Shown here one piece after another: positions 53,900 to 62,252 of a stretch of DNA of 64,000 nucleotides (positions are counted from its first letter, which is position 1; every line of letters begins with the position of its first letter). Source of the DNA: Lysobacter capsici (GTDB lineage Bacteria > Pseudomonadota > Gammaproteobacteria > Xanthomonadales > Xanthomonadaceae); NCBI RefSeq assembly GCF_018732085.1, contig NZ_CP076103.1, positions 5,332,001 to 5,396,000 on the forward strand, in the 5' to 3' direction. Both the position numbers and the translations under genes were made by a program. The notes beneath the pieces are model-generated. The model had not been told where the DNA came from. It was given only the letters and a program-made list of their open reading frames with translations, and ran no database searches.

Positions 53900-54811
53900 T
53901 CAGCGCCCCGCGTTCGGATGCACGGCGATCGCGTGTTCGATCACCGCCAGCGCCGCCGCGCGCTCGGCGCCGTCGAGCACCATGCGCGGCGCGCGCACGC
54001 GCTCGCTGCCCAGGCCGACGCGCTCTTGCACCAGCTTGATCAGCTGCACGAACTTCGGCACGGTGTCCAGGCGCAGCAGCGGCAGGAACCACGCGTACAG
54101 TTCCGCCGCCGCAGGCGCGCCGCCGTCGCGGGCGAGTTCGAACAAGCGCACCGATTCCTTCGGATACGCGTTGACCAGGCCGGCGATCCAGCCGGTCGCG
54201 CCCATCGCCACGCCTTCGACGATCGCATCGTCCATGCCGACCAACAGATCGAGGCGATCGGCGAGCAAGGCGCGGATCGCCGCGAACCGGCGCACGTCGG
54301 CCGAGGATTCCTTCACCGCCTGCAGATTGGCGTGCTGCGCGGCGAGTTCGGCGATCTGCTCGGGTACGAAGTCGGTCTTGTAGGCCACCGGGTTGTTGTA
54401 GAGCATGCACGGCAGATCGGTGGCGGCGATCACCGCGCTCACGTGCGCCTTCATCTCGCGCCAGTCGGTCGAGTAGACGTAGGGCGGCAGCACCATCAGG
54501 CCGGCGCAGCCGATCGCCTGTGCTTCGCGCGCCAGCCGCACCGCTTCGTCGGTCGACAAGGCGGCGATGCCCGGAATCACCGGCGCGCGGCCGTCCAGTG
54601 CCTTGACCAGGGTGCGCAGGATCGCGAGCTTGTCGTCGAAGCTCAGCGTCGCCGCTTCGCCGAGCGAGCCCAGCGGCACGATGCCGACGCAGCCGGCGTC
54701 GATCAGGGTGTTGGCGTGGCGAGCGAGAAACTCGTGATCGATCGAACCGTCGGCGTTGAACGGCGTGGTGATCGCGGGGATGACGCCGCGCCAGAAAGTT
54801 GCGTTGGCCAT
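53900..54811 (-). CDS. DapA-family deaminase (pyrroline-4-hydroxy-2-carboxylate deaminase)
   Basis: A 303-residue TIM-barrel protein of the dihydrodipicolinate synthase family. The Schiff-base Lys167 (LQAVKESSAD) and catalytic Tyr138 (MLYNNPVAY) are present. In this operon it should convert delta-1-pyrroline-4-hydroxy-2-carboxylate to alpha-ketoglutarate semialdehyde with loss of ammonia. True DapA is unlikely given the neighbours. I start at MANATFW with AAGGA about 10 bases upstream; the open frame extends 74 codons further, but that part is Arg/Pro-rich non-family sequence. Confidence 0.92.
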   Translation of the reverse strand: MANATFWRGVIPAITTPFNADGSIDHEFLARHANTLIDAGCVGIVPLGSLGEAATLSFDDKLAILRTLVKALDGRAPVIPGIAALSTDEAVRLAREAQAIGCAGLMVLPPYVYSTDWREMKAHVSAVIAATDLPCMLYNNPVAYKTDFVPEQIAELAAQHANLQAVKESSADVRRFAAIRALLADRLDLLVGMDDAIVEGVAMGATGWIAGLVNAYPKESVRLFELARDGGAPAAAELYAWFLPLLRLDTVPKFVQLIKLVQERVGLGSERVRAPRMVLDGAERAAALAVIEHAIAVHPNAGR

Positions 54812-54881
54812 GGAGTTGGTTCCTTGTGTTCGGGACTGAAGTGAAGGCGTTCGGAAAGGCGAAGCTGGGACAGGGCTAAGG

Positions 54882-56252
54882 CTATTTTTGCGCGATCGAT
54901 TGGTTCTCGGACGATTCGCGTTCGGAAGAAAAAGTCCCGGCCAGACTGGCCAACCGGGTGGGGAAGACCGGCGGTCGCGCGCCCTGCGCGGACGCGGCCG
55001 GTGTCGGGGGAACGGGATTGGGATTGGGCGCATTCGAAACGGCGAGCGTGCTGTCGAACACCCGCAGCTCGGCCAGCGCCGCGCCGCAGATGCGGCCCTG
55101 GCAACTGCCCATGCCGCAGCGGGTCGCGAGCTTGGCCGCGCGCCAGTCGGCTTGACCTTGCAGTTGCGACAGGCTCACGTCCTCGCAGCGGCAGACCACG
55201 GTCTGCGGGGTCGCGGCGAGGTGGACTTGTTTGCGCAGGGCGAAGTGGCGCGGCAGCAGTTCGGCGAAGGCGCGGGCGTGATCGCGACGCGCGCGCAGCG
55301 CTTCGGCTTCTTTATCGGCGCCCGCGGCGAAGCAGCCGGCCATCGCGCCCTCGATCCGGGCGGTGTCGACACCGCCGATGCCGCAGGCTTCGCCGGCCGC
55401 ATACACATCGGCCACGCTGGTCATCAGGCGCGTATCCACGCGCACATGCGGGTGCGGGTCCTGCATAGTCAGTTCGCAGCCAAGCTTCTGCGCCAGTTCG
55501 GTATTCGCAACCAACCCATACCCGACGGCCACGTGATCGCAGGCGATACGCTCGACGCCGCGCGCACTTTCGATCTCGACCTCGGTCACGCGCTCATCGC
55601 CCGATGCAGCACGCACCCAGGTGCCGCTGCGATACGGCACGCCGGCCAGACGCGTACGCAGCCCGGCGGCTTGTATCAGCTTGGACGGCCAGCGCCACAG
55701 CTGCATCGCGAAGCCGCGCAATTGCGCCGCCGGCGCTTGTTCGCAGATCGCCAGCACCTGCGCGCCATGCGCCTGCAGCGTCGCCGCCGCGGCCAGCAAC
55801 AGCGGACCGCTGCCGGCGACCAGCACGCGCTTGCCGGCGATCGGCCAGCCTTGCTTGACCAACGCCTGCAATGCGCCGGCGCCGGTCACGCCCGGCAAGG
55901 TCCAGCCCGGAAACGGCAGCAGCAGTTCGCGCGCGCCGGTCGCCAGCACCAAGGCGCGGTAACGCAGTTCCATCGCCGTGCCGGCGTGCTCGATCAGTAC
56001 GTGCCCGGGCCGCGCCGCGACCACCTGCGCTTGTTGCAGGCATCGGATATCGGGTCGCGCCGACACTTCGGCGAAGGCCGCACGCGCCGTCGCGACCGCA
56101 GGCTTGCGCAGATCCTGCCGCCACACTTGCCCGCCCGCGCGCGGCTGCATGTCGACCAGCACCACCTTCGCGCCGTGCGATGCGGCCGCGCATGCCGCGG
56201 CCAGCCCGGCCGGACCGGCGCCGATCACCAGCACGTCGCAGTGCTCAGTCAT
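54882..56252 (-). CDS. D-hydroxyproline dehydrogenase, NAD/FAD-binding subunit (HcnB-like)
   Basis: A 456-residue flavoprotein. It has an N-terminal dinucleotide-binding motif (VLVIGAGPAGLAAA), a second one in the middle (VLVAGSGPLLLAAAATL) and a C-terminal BFD-like [2Fe-2S] region (VVCRCEDVS, then CGMGSCQGRICG). It matches the alpha subunit of heterotrimeric D-hydroxyproline/opine-type dehydrogenases. The [2Fe-2S] subunit gene overlaps its start by eight bases, and the catalytic FAD subunit is next upstream. A C-terminal tail of about 50 residues after the last cysteine (Pro/Asn-rich) is longer than I would expect. A 70-base gap follows before the DapA-like gene. Confidence 0.92.
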   Translation of the reverse strand: MTEHCDVLVIGAGPAGLAAACAAASHGAKVVLVDMQPRAGGQVWRQDLRKPAVATARAAFAEVSARPDIRCLQQAQVVAARPGHVLIEHAGTAMELRYRALVLATGARELLLPFPGWTLPGVTGAGALQALVKQGWPIAGKRVLVAGSGPLLLAAAATLQAHGAQVLAICEQAPAAQLRGFAMQLWRWPSKLIQAAGLRTRLAGVPYRSGTWVRAASGDERVTEVEIESARGVERIACDHVAVGYGLVANTELAQKLGCELTMQDPHPHVRVDTRLMTSVADVYAAGEACGIGGVDTARIEGAMAGCFAAGADKEAEALRARRDHARAFAELLPRHFALRKQVHLAATPQTVVCRCEDVSLSQLQGQADWRAAKLATRCGMGSCQGRICGAALAELRVFDSTLAVSNAPNPNPVPPTPAASAQGARPPVFPTRLASLAGTFSSERESSENQSIAQK

Positions 56253-56502
56253 CGCACCGCACCTGCATGCCCTCGCGCGCGACGGTCAGGCAGGCGCGCT
56301 GGTGCGCGGCGCCGTCGATCGTCACCCTACATTCGAAACACACGCCCATGCCGCACAAGGGCGCGCGCGGCTGGCCCGAACGCGAGCGGCGAAACCGCGG
56401 TGCGACTTCGCTGCTGGTGGCGATCGCCGCGGCGACGCTGGCCCCGGCCGGCACTTCGACCGCGACGCCGTCGATATGCAGATGCACGCTCGGCTCGCTC
56501 AT
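56245..56502 (-). CDS. D-hydroxyproline dehydrogenase, small [2Fe-2S] subunit (HcnA-like)
   Basis: An 85-residue ferredoxin-like subunit. The plant-type cluster ligands are at CGMGVCFEC (Cys50, Cys55, Cys58) with a fourth at RACL (Cys71). It would carry electrons between the two flavin subunits of the heterotrimeric dehydrogenase. It overlaps both neighbours (four bases with the FAD subunit upstream, eight with the HcnB-like subunit downstream), so all three are co-translated. A longer open frame in this register runs antisense-free but overlaps the neighbour and is not coding. Confidence 0.92.
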   Translation of the reverse strand: MSEPSVHLHIDGVAVEVPAGASVAAAIATSSEVAPRFRRSRSGQPRAPLCGMGVCFECRVTIDGAAHQRACLTVAREGMQVRCDD

Positions 56503-57599
56503 TGCAGCGCACGCGAAGGCAGGAACGGCATCGGATCGATCGCCGGCGCTCGGCCGAGCACCTGGTCGATCAGCAACTGCGCGGTACCCAGCGCGGTGGT
56601 CACGCCCAGGCCCTCGTGGCCAGCGGCGACCCAGGTGTGCGCGCGATCGGCGACCGCGCCGATATACGGCCGGCCGTCGAAGCTGGTCGGGCGGAATCCC
56701 GTCCACACCCGCAGCGCCTGTAATTCGCGCAGCATCGGCAGGAACGCGAATGCGCGTTCGAGCATGCGCCGCAGCATCGCCGGCGATACGTCGCGATCGT
56801 CGACGCCGAACTCGCGCGAGGACCCGATCAGGATCTGCCCGGTCGGACGCGGTTGCACATTGAACGCGACACTGCTGTCGGCATCGCCATGCGCGCTGTC
56901 GGCGTAACCCAGTTCCAGCAATTGGTGATGCACGCGCCCCGGGTAACGCTCGGTGATGACCAGATGGCCCTTGCGCGAACGCATCGGCAATTGCGGCAGC
57001 AACTCGGGCACGGCGCAACCGGTCGCGACCAGCACCGGGCCGATCAGCGTGGAGCCGTCGTCCAGGCGCACGCCGTCGGCGCTCAACGCGACCGCGCGCC
57101 GACCCAGCACACAGCTCGCACCGCCGGCGCGCGCCAGGCCGAGCAGGTGCAGCGCGACCCGCGGCGGATACACCACCGCTTCGTCGGCCACCAGCATGCC
57201 GCCGCACAGGCCGGCGACCAACGCAGGCTCCAGGCGATACAACTCATCGGCATCGATCCGTCGCGCGACCACGCCGGCCGCGGCCAGTCGTGCGATCTTC
57301 GCCGGAACGCCGGCGAACTCGCTCGCTTCGCGCGCCACCCACAAGGTGCCGCAGCGGCTGAATTCGGCCTCGGGCAAGCTCGCGAAACGTTCCCACAAGC
57401 CCAGCGAATAACGCGACAGCGCCAGTTCGGCCGGATCGTCGTCCATCGCCACCAGATGCCCCATCGCCGCCGCGGTCGCACCGCCGCCGACCGCGCCGGA
57501 TTCGACCACGGCCACGCGCAGCCCTTCGCGCACGGCGAGTTCGGCGCAGGCGGTGCCGACAATGCCGGCGCCGATCACGATGAGGTCGAAGGCCGCCAT
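56499..57599 (-). CDS. D-hydroxyproline dehydrogenase, catalytic FAD subunit (DadA-like)
   Basis: A 366-residue FAD-dependent amine oxidoreductase of the DAO/DadA family. The FAD motif is LIVIGAGIVGTACA at residues 6-19, and the C-terminal FAD-binding segment is VAAGHEGLGVTTALGTA. It should oxidise cis-4-hydroxy-D-proline to delta-1-pyrroline-4-hydroxy-2-carboxylate. Start codon is three bases after the stop codon of the epimerase gene. With the two following genes it makes a three-subunit enzyme; the substrate is assigned from operon context. Confidence 0.92.
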   Translation of the reverse strand: MAAFDLIVIGAGIVGTACAELAVREGLRVAVVESGAVGGGATAAAMGHLVAMDDDPAELALSRYSLGLWERFASLPEAEFSRCGTLWVAREASEFAGVPAKIARLAAAGVVARRIDADELYRLEPALVAGLCGGMLVADEAVVYPPRVALHLLGLARAGGASCVLGRRAVALSADGVRLDDGSTLIGPVLVATGCAVPELLPQLPMRSRKGHLVITERYPGRVHHQLLELGYADSAHGDADSSVAFNVQPRPTGQILIGSSREFGVDDRDVSPAMLRRMLERAFAFLPMLRELQALRVWTGFRPTSFDGRPYIGAVADRAHTWVAAGHEGLGVTTALGTAQLLIDQVLGRAPAIDPMPFLPSRALQ

Positions 57600-57602
57600 C
57601 GC

Positions 57603-58541
57603 TCAGCGCGCCACCACGCCCCAGGCGAAGGGATCGTTGTCGTCGATCAGCAACTGCGCGCGCGCGGTGATGTAGGCGCTGCCGGTGATGGTCGGCAGCA
57701 CGCCGTGTTCGCTCACGCGATAACGGCCTTCGAACACGCTGCCGAGCACGCTTTCCTGTCGCCACACCGCGCCCGGCGCGAGTTTGCCGTCGGCGGCCAG
57801 GCACGCCAGCTTGGCGCTGGTGCCGGTGCCGCAGGGCGAGCGGTCGTAGGCCAGGCCCGGGCACAGCACGAAGTTGCGCCCGTCGACACCGGGCGTGAGT
57901 GAGGCGGTTTCCAGTTCGATGTGATCGATTTGCGCGCCGTCGGCGCCGGTGATGCCGGCCGCCACCAGGGCGTGGCGGATCGCTTCGGCGTACGCGGTCA
58001 ATTCGCGTTGCGTGGCCAGCGAAATCTCGCGCGAGGTCTTGGCGATATAGAACCAGTTGCCGCCCCAAGCGACATCGCCGCTGACTTCGCCGTAGCCCTC
58101 GACCTGCACGCTGACGTTGGCGGCATGGCGCCGGCTTTCGACGTTGTCGATCGACACGCGCCCGTCCGCGTGCAGTTCCGCGCCGACCGTGCCGACCGGC
58201 GTTTCGATCCGGTGCCGCCCCGGCGCGATCCGTCCCAGATGCTGCAAGCTGCGCACCAGCCCGATCGTGCCGTGCCCGCACATGCCCAGGTAACCGACGT
58301 TGTTGAAGAAGATCACCCCGGCGCAGGCGTCGGCCGCCTGCGCCGGCAACAGCAGCGCGCCGACCACCGTGTCCGAGCCGCGCGGCTCGCAGGCGATCGC
58401 GCTGCGCCAATGATCGAACTGGTCGCGGAAGCGTTCGCGCTGTTGCGCCAGGCTGCCGGCGCCCAGATCGGGGAATCCGGAGATCACCACGCGGGTGGGT
58501 TCGCCGCCGGTGTGCGAGTCGATGATGTCGAGGCTGTGCAT
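57603..58541 (-). CDS. 4-hydroxyproline 2-epimerase
   Basis: A 312-residue member of the proline racemase family. Both active-site cysteines are present: Cys88 in GMCGHGT and Cys237 in SPCGTGTSA. A Cys/Cys pair is the form found in 4-hydroxyproline epimerases, which turn trans-4-hydroxy-L-proline into cis-4-hydroxy-D-proline; trans-3-hydroxyproline dehydratases have Thr at the second position. It is the first gene of the leftward seven-gene operon and divergent from the AraC regulator (109-base gap). Confidence 0.95.
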   Translation of the reverse strand: MHSLDIIDSHTGGEPTRVVISGFPDLGAGSLAQQRERFRDQFDHWRSAIACEPRGSDTVVGALLLPAQAADACAGVIFFNNVGYLGMCGHGTIGLVRSLQHLGRIAPGRHRIETPVGTVGAELHADGRVSIDNVESRRHAANVSVQVEGYGEVSGDVAWGGNWFYIAKTSREISLATQRELTAYAEAIRHALVAAGITGADGAQIDHIELETASLTPGVDGRNFVLCPGLAYDRSPCGTGTSAKLACLAADGKLAPGAVWRQESVLGSVFEGRYRVSEHGVLPTITGSAYITARAQLLIDDNDPFAWGVVAR

Positions 58542-58650
58542 GCGTCCATGCTCGCGGCCGGGGCCGGACGCGGTCTAGCGCAGCTTGCCGGCGCCGGATG
58601 CGGAATTCGGCATAATCGATCCACCGCCGGTCCGGCCCTCTCCCGCCACC

Positions 58651-59400
58651 ATGCCCTCGCCCACCGCCAGCCTCAACGACGCATCCGTCCGGATCGACGC
58701 CGGACTGATGCAGACCCTGTGCGACGCGTTGCCGGACGTGGTGTTCTTCGTCAAGGACGCCGCCGGCCGCTACACCCACGCCAACCTGACCCTGGTGCGG
58801 CGCCTGGGCCTGAAGCGGCGCGAGGACGTGATCGGGCGCGCGGTCACCGACGTGTTTCCCGCGCGTCTGGGTGGGCGCTATGCCTTGCAGGACCGGCGCG
58901 TGCTCGCCGGCGACATCATCGAGAACCAGCTGGAAGTGCATCTGTATCCGAACCGGCAGCCGGGCTGGTGCCTGACCGGCAAACGGCCGCTGCCCTTGTC
59001 CGACGGCGGCTGCGGACTGGTCGGCCTGTCGCGCGACCTGGGTGCGCCCGACGGACGCGATCCCACCTACGAACGCCTGCGCCGGGTCACCGAACACATG
59101 CAGCAGCATTACGCCGGGCCGCTGCGCGTCACCGCGCTGGCGCAACTGGCGAACCTGTCGGTGGCGCAGTTGGAGCGGCATTTCCAACGCGTGTTCCAGC
59201 TGACTCCGCAGCAGGGTTTGACCAAGCTGCGGATCGAGGCGGCGATGCATCATCTGCGCGGCGACGCCAGCATCGCCCAGGTCGGATTGGCCTGCGGTTT
59301 TTCCGATCAAAGCGCGTTCGCGCGGCAGTTCAAGGCGACGGTGGGGATGGCGCCGCGCGATTATCGGGCGTTGCGGGGCGATCTGGATCGCGAGGACTGA
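58651..59400 (+). CDS. AraC-family regulator with N-terminal PAS domain
   Basis: A 249-residue regulator. A PAS domain (about 22-135: LCDALPDVVFFVKDAAGRYT, RREDVIGRAVTDVFP) replaces the usual AraC cupin, and a double helix-turn-helix follows (about 150-245: VTALAQLANLSVAQLERHF, IAQVGLACGFSDQSAFARQF). It is divergent from the hydroxyproline operon, and AraC-type regulators control hydroxyproline genes in pseudomonads, so it is very probably the activator here. I use the ATG at 58651; an upstream TTG adds 22 unlikely residues. Confidence 0.92.
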   Translation: MPSPTASLNDASVRIDAGLMQTLCDALPDVVFFVKDAAGRYTHANLTLVRRLGLKRREDVIGRAVTDVFPARLGGRYALQDRRVLAGDIIENQLEVHLYPNRQPGWCLTGKRPLPLSDGGCGLVGLSRDLGAPDGRDPTYERLRRVTEHMQQHYAGPLRVTALAQLANLSVAQLERHFQRVFQLTPQQGLTKLRIEAAMHHLRGDASIAQVGLACGFSDQSAFARQFKATVGMAPRDYRALRGDLDRED

Positions 59401-59475
59401 TAAGGACGGCGCGCGCATCGAGCGGTTCGAATCGAGCCGATCGATTGCGACTTCGGCATCGAATACTTCGCGGCG

Positions 59476-59580
59476 ATCTGAGCGAAGAGCGTCGGGGCTG
59501 AAAGCCCCTCCCACAAAAGATTGCGTCGCTACGAGGTTTCTTGTGGGAGGAGCTTGAGCCCCGGCGCTGTTCGCTCAGAC
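59476..59580. repeat. Family-A element with arms in reversed order
   Basis: A right arm (59476-59520, GAAGAGCGTCGGGGCTGAAA then GCCCCTCCCACAAAA) comes first and a left arm (59539-59580, TTGTGGGAGGAGCTTGAGCC) second, 20 bases apart. The order is opposite to most copies, as at 45700-46020. The arms still pair. It lies between the convergent AraC and arginase-like genes. Confidence 0.82.
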
Positions 59581-59618
59581 TCGGTTGGACCAGCCTGTTT
59601 CAATCCCACAAGGTTCAC

Positions 59619-60695
59619 TCACTCACGCAGCCGCCCGCTGTCCTCGAACGCACCCACCACCGCATCGCTCAAGCGCCGCGCGAGCGTTCCATCCGGGTCC
59701 AGGTCCGGATCGAAGATCGTCAGTTCCATGCCGATCGCCTTGGGGCTGGCCAGCAACGAGGCCAGCAGCGCGCGCAGTTGTTCGAAGTCGAGCCCATCGG
59801 GGTTAGGCGAATCCACCGCCGGCATCACCCGCTCGGCGAGTACGTCGGCATCGACATGGATCCAGTAGCCCTGCGTCGGCATCGCTTCCAGGCGGGTCCG
59901 CGCGCGCTGGCCGGCCTGGCGCGCGCCGTCGCGACGGATCGTGTCGGCGTCGATGCTGTGAATCCCCGAGCGCTCGAAGCTTTCGAATTCGTAATCGCGC
60001 CGATCCTCGTCGGTGACGACCAAGCCCAGATGCACCACATTCTCGCCGCGGAAATACGGCGATTGCCCGCGCATGTCCGACAGCGCCATCGGTCCGTGGC
60101 CGGTGGCCAATCCCAGGTCGAGTCCGGCCGCGGTGAAATAGCCCTGATAACGTCGACGATCGCGCACGAACGAGAAATCGTCGTGCGCATCGACGAAGGC
60201 CAATCCGTAGCGGCCGCGTTGCTTCAAGGCCAGACCGCTGCCCAGCAGCACGCTGCAATCGCCGCCGAGCACCAGCACGAACTGCCCGCGCTGCAACCAA
60301 GGCGAAAGACGATCGGCGAGGGTCTGACTGTATTCGGCGATCGCCGCACCGTTGCGGAAACCGGTCGCGTGATCGGGCTCGGGCGAATACGCCGGCGCCG
60401 CGACCCGGCCGCCATCGTGCGCGCGCAGACGCGGCAGCAGACCGGTTGCGCGCAGCGCGTCGGGCATGCGCCGCACACCGGGCTCCGCGCCGGGCCGAGG
60501 CGGGCGCAGGCCGAGATTGCTCGGCGCATCGATAAGCACGAGGGTCGATGGGGTCGGCATGGGGGTCTCGGGTTCGGGTCGAGCAGGCCCGGTAGATGCG
60601 TCCACGGGCGCATCCAAGGCTGCGCAAGCACAGGCGGCGAGCGCCGCGCATAACAGCCAGGCACCGAACAGCGACCGTTCGCGGATGGAGCGCAT
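59619..60695 (-). CDS. Arginase/ureohydrolase-fold protein, exported lipoprotein
   Basis: A 358-residue protein with a lipoprotein signal (LFGAWLLCAALAAC, lipobox LAAC) and an arginase-family domain (about 55-350). Metal-binding motifs are LVLGGDCSVLLG, VDAHDDFSF and IHVDADVLAE. In the first, Cys replaces the usual His of GGDHS, which may alter the metal site. Export of a ureohydrolase-fold protein is unusual, as typical arginases are cytoplasmic. I start at MRSIRERS, with AAAGG about 9 bases upstream; an earlier TTG would add nine residues. Substrate unknown. Confidence 0.87.
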   Translation of the reverse strand: MRSIRERSLFGAWLLCAALAACACAALDAPVDASTGPARPEPETPMPTPSTLVLIDAPSNLGLRPPRPGAEPGVRRMPDALRATGLLPRLRAHDGGRVAAPAYSPEPDHATGFRNGAAIAEYSQTLADRLSPWLQRGQFVLVLGGDCSVLLGSGLALKQRGRYGLAFVDAHDDFSFVRDRRRYQGYFTAAGLDLGLATGHGPMALSDMRGQSPYFRGENVVHLGLVVTDEDRRDYEFESFERSGIHSIDADTIRRDGARQAGQRARTRLEAMPTQGYWIHVDADVLAERVMPAVDSPNPDGLDFEQLRALLASLLASPKAIGMELTIFDPDLDPDGTLARRLSDAVVGAFEDSGRLRE

Positions 60696-60700
60696 GCCGA

Positions 60701-60728
60701 TAACCTTTAAATGGTTTTTCAAAGGTTA
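60701..60728. promoter_or_regulatory. Interrupted palindrome upstream of the arginase-like gene
   Basis: TAACCTTT-N12-AAAGGTTA is an inverted repeat with 8-base arms, just upstream of the leftward start codon at 60695. One arm supplies the AAAGG ribosome-binding site. It could be a regulator site or an RNA hairpin that hides the translation start. Confidence 0.45.
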
Positions 60729-60877
60729 TTGATTCGAACCAAAACCTGTCAATTCGTTTTTGACAGTTACCGACCGACGGTCGCGGCGATCCGGCTGCCG
60801 CGCGCCACCGGCAAAGCCGGCGCAGTGCGGTAGCATTTCCGCCGATCCGCGCCGCCCGGCGCCACCCAGGAAGATCG

Positions 60878-62104
60878 ATGGCAATCGCACTGAATCGGCG
60901 CGCCGCGCCACGGCTCGGACCGGCGCTGGCTGGGTTGGGTCTGCTCGTGGCCGCCGCCGCGCTGATACCGGCGCACAGCGCAGCGCTCGAACCGGTGCTG
61001 CAGGCGCCGGTCGAAGCGCGCGTGCCGTGGGCGCCGGCCGCGGTCGCGGCCACCGACGGCGCCGGCCACCTCGCCTACGAACTGCACCTGAGCAACTTCT
61101 ACCGCGACACCGGCGTGCTGCGGCTCAAGCGTCTGACCGTGTACGCCGACGACGGCGACACCCCGCTCGCGGATTTTCAGGGCGAAGCCCTGCAGCGCAT
61201 CGCTATTCCGCGCGCGCCCGAGGGCGCCAAGCCCGAGGACGGCGTCGCGATCGGCGGCGGCCTGCGCGGCGAGGCGTTCGTCTGGCTGACCCTGCCGGCC
61301 GGACGCCCTGCGCCGACGAGCCTGCGCCACCGCATCGAATTCGAAACCACGAAAGGTGCGAAACTGTGGGTCGACGGCGCGCGGGTCGCGCTCGCCACCG
61401 CCGCGCCGGTCGTCCTCGGCCCGCCCTTGCGCGGCGGCCAATGGCTCGCCTACGAAGGCCCGTCGAATTCGCAATCGCATCACTGGGGCAGCCTGGTCGC
61501 GGCCAATGGCGAGGTCACCATCCCGCAGCGCTATGCGCTCGATCTGATCGGCCTGGATGCGCACGGCCATGCCATTCGCGAGGGCGCCGGCGAGCCGCGC
61601 AAGACCAAGCATGCCGACTGGATCGGTTACGGTGCCGACGTGCTGGCCGTCGCCGACGGTATCGTGCGCGTCGCGCGCGACGGCGAGGGCGAACATGCGC
61701 CGCTGTCGCCGCAATCCGAACCGTCCGCGCTGAGCGCCGACACGCTGTACGGCAACTACGTAATCCTGGAGATCGCGCCGCAGACCTACGTGCATTACGC
61801 GCACCTGCAACGCGGCAGCGTGGCGGTGAAGACCGGCGAACGCGTGCGCCGCGGCCAGAGCCTGGGCCGGCTCGGCCAGTCCGGCAATACCGGCGGGCCG
61901 CATCTGCATCTGCACGTGTCGAATGCGCCGACCTTCGAGCAGTCCGAAGGCCTGCCGTTCGTGTTCGACGCTTTCAGCTACTCCGGTACGCGGTCGATCG
62001 ATCAGGTGCTCGATTCGACCTCGGCGTTCGACGCTAGGCCGCAAGCGCGGCAGGCGCAGATGCCGCTGGACAATGCGGTGATCGGGTTCGACCTCAAGCC
62101 CTGA
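60878..62104 (+). CDS. Exported M23-family (LytM-like) metallopeptidase
   Basis: A 408-residue protein with a signal peptide (about 1-36, ending PAHSAA), a beta-rich N-terminal region (about 40-190) and an M23 peptidase domain (about 200-370). Zinc/catalytic residues are seen in QRYALDLIG (Asp), the VHYAHLQRG His and the HLHLHV motif in NTGGPHLHLHV. The first-ligand region reads SQSHHWGS, slightly different from the standard HxxxD order, so the assignment there is less sure. M23 enzymes cut peptidoglycan cross-links, in self or prey walls. AGGAAG lies 5 bases before the ATG. Confidence 0.88.
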   Translation: MAIALNRRAAPRLGPALAGLGLLVAAAALIPAHSAALEPVLQAPVEARVPWAPAAVAATDGAGHLAYELHLSNFYRDTGVLRLKRLTVYADDGDTPLADFQGEALQRIAIPRAPEGAKPEDGVAIGGGLRGEAFVWLTLPAGRPAPTSLRHRIEFETTKGAKLWVDGARVALATAAPVVLGPPLRGGQWLAYEGPSNSQSHHWGSLVAANGEVTIPQRYALDLIGLDAHGHAIREGAGEPRKTKHADWIGYGADVLAVADGIVRVARDGEGEHAPLSPQSEPSALSADTLYGNYVILEIAPQTYVHYAHLQRGSVAVKTGERVRRGQSLGRLGQSGNTGGPHLHLHVSNAPTFEQSEGLPFVFDAFSYSGTRSIDQVLDSTSAFDARPQARQAQMPLDNAVIGFDLKP

Positions 62105-62115
62105 ATGGTAACCGC

Positions 62116-62202
62116 CTTTGTGGGAGGGCCTTCAGGCCCGATGCCTTTCGCTCAGGTCGCAATGTCTGAGCGGACAGCGTCGGGGCTAAAGCCCCTCCCA
62201 CG
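62116..62202. repeat. Family-A intergenic hairpin element
   Basis: Arms TTTGTGGGAGGGCCTTCAGG and GGGGCTAAAGCCCCTCCCAC lie about 40 bases apart between the convergent M23 and Gfo/Idh/MocA genes. The inner halves of the two arms no longer match each other perfectly (CCTTCAGG against CTAAAG), unlike most copies. Confidence 0.8.
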
Positions 62203-62252
62203 AGACCTCGCTCCACCCAAAATCCCCTCGCAACGATGTCGAGCGACTGACC

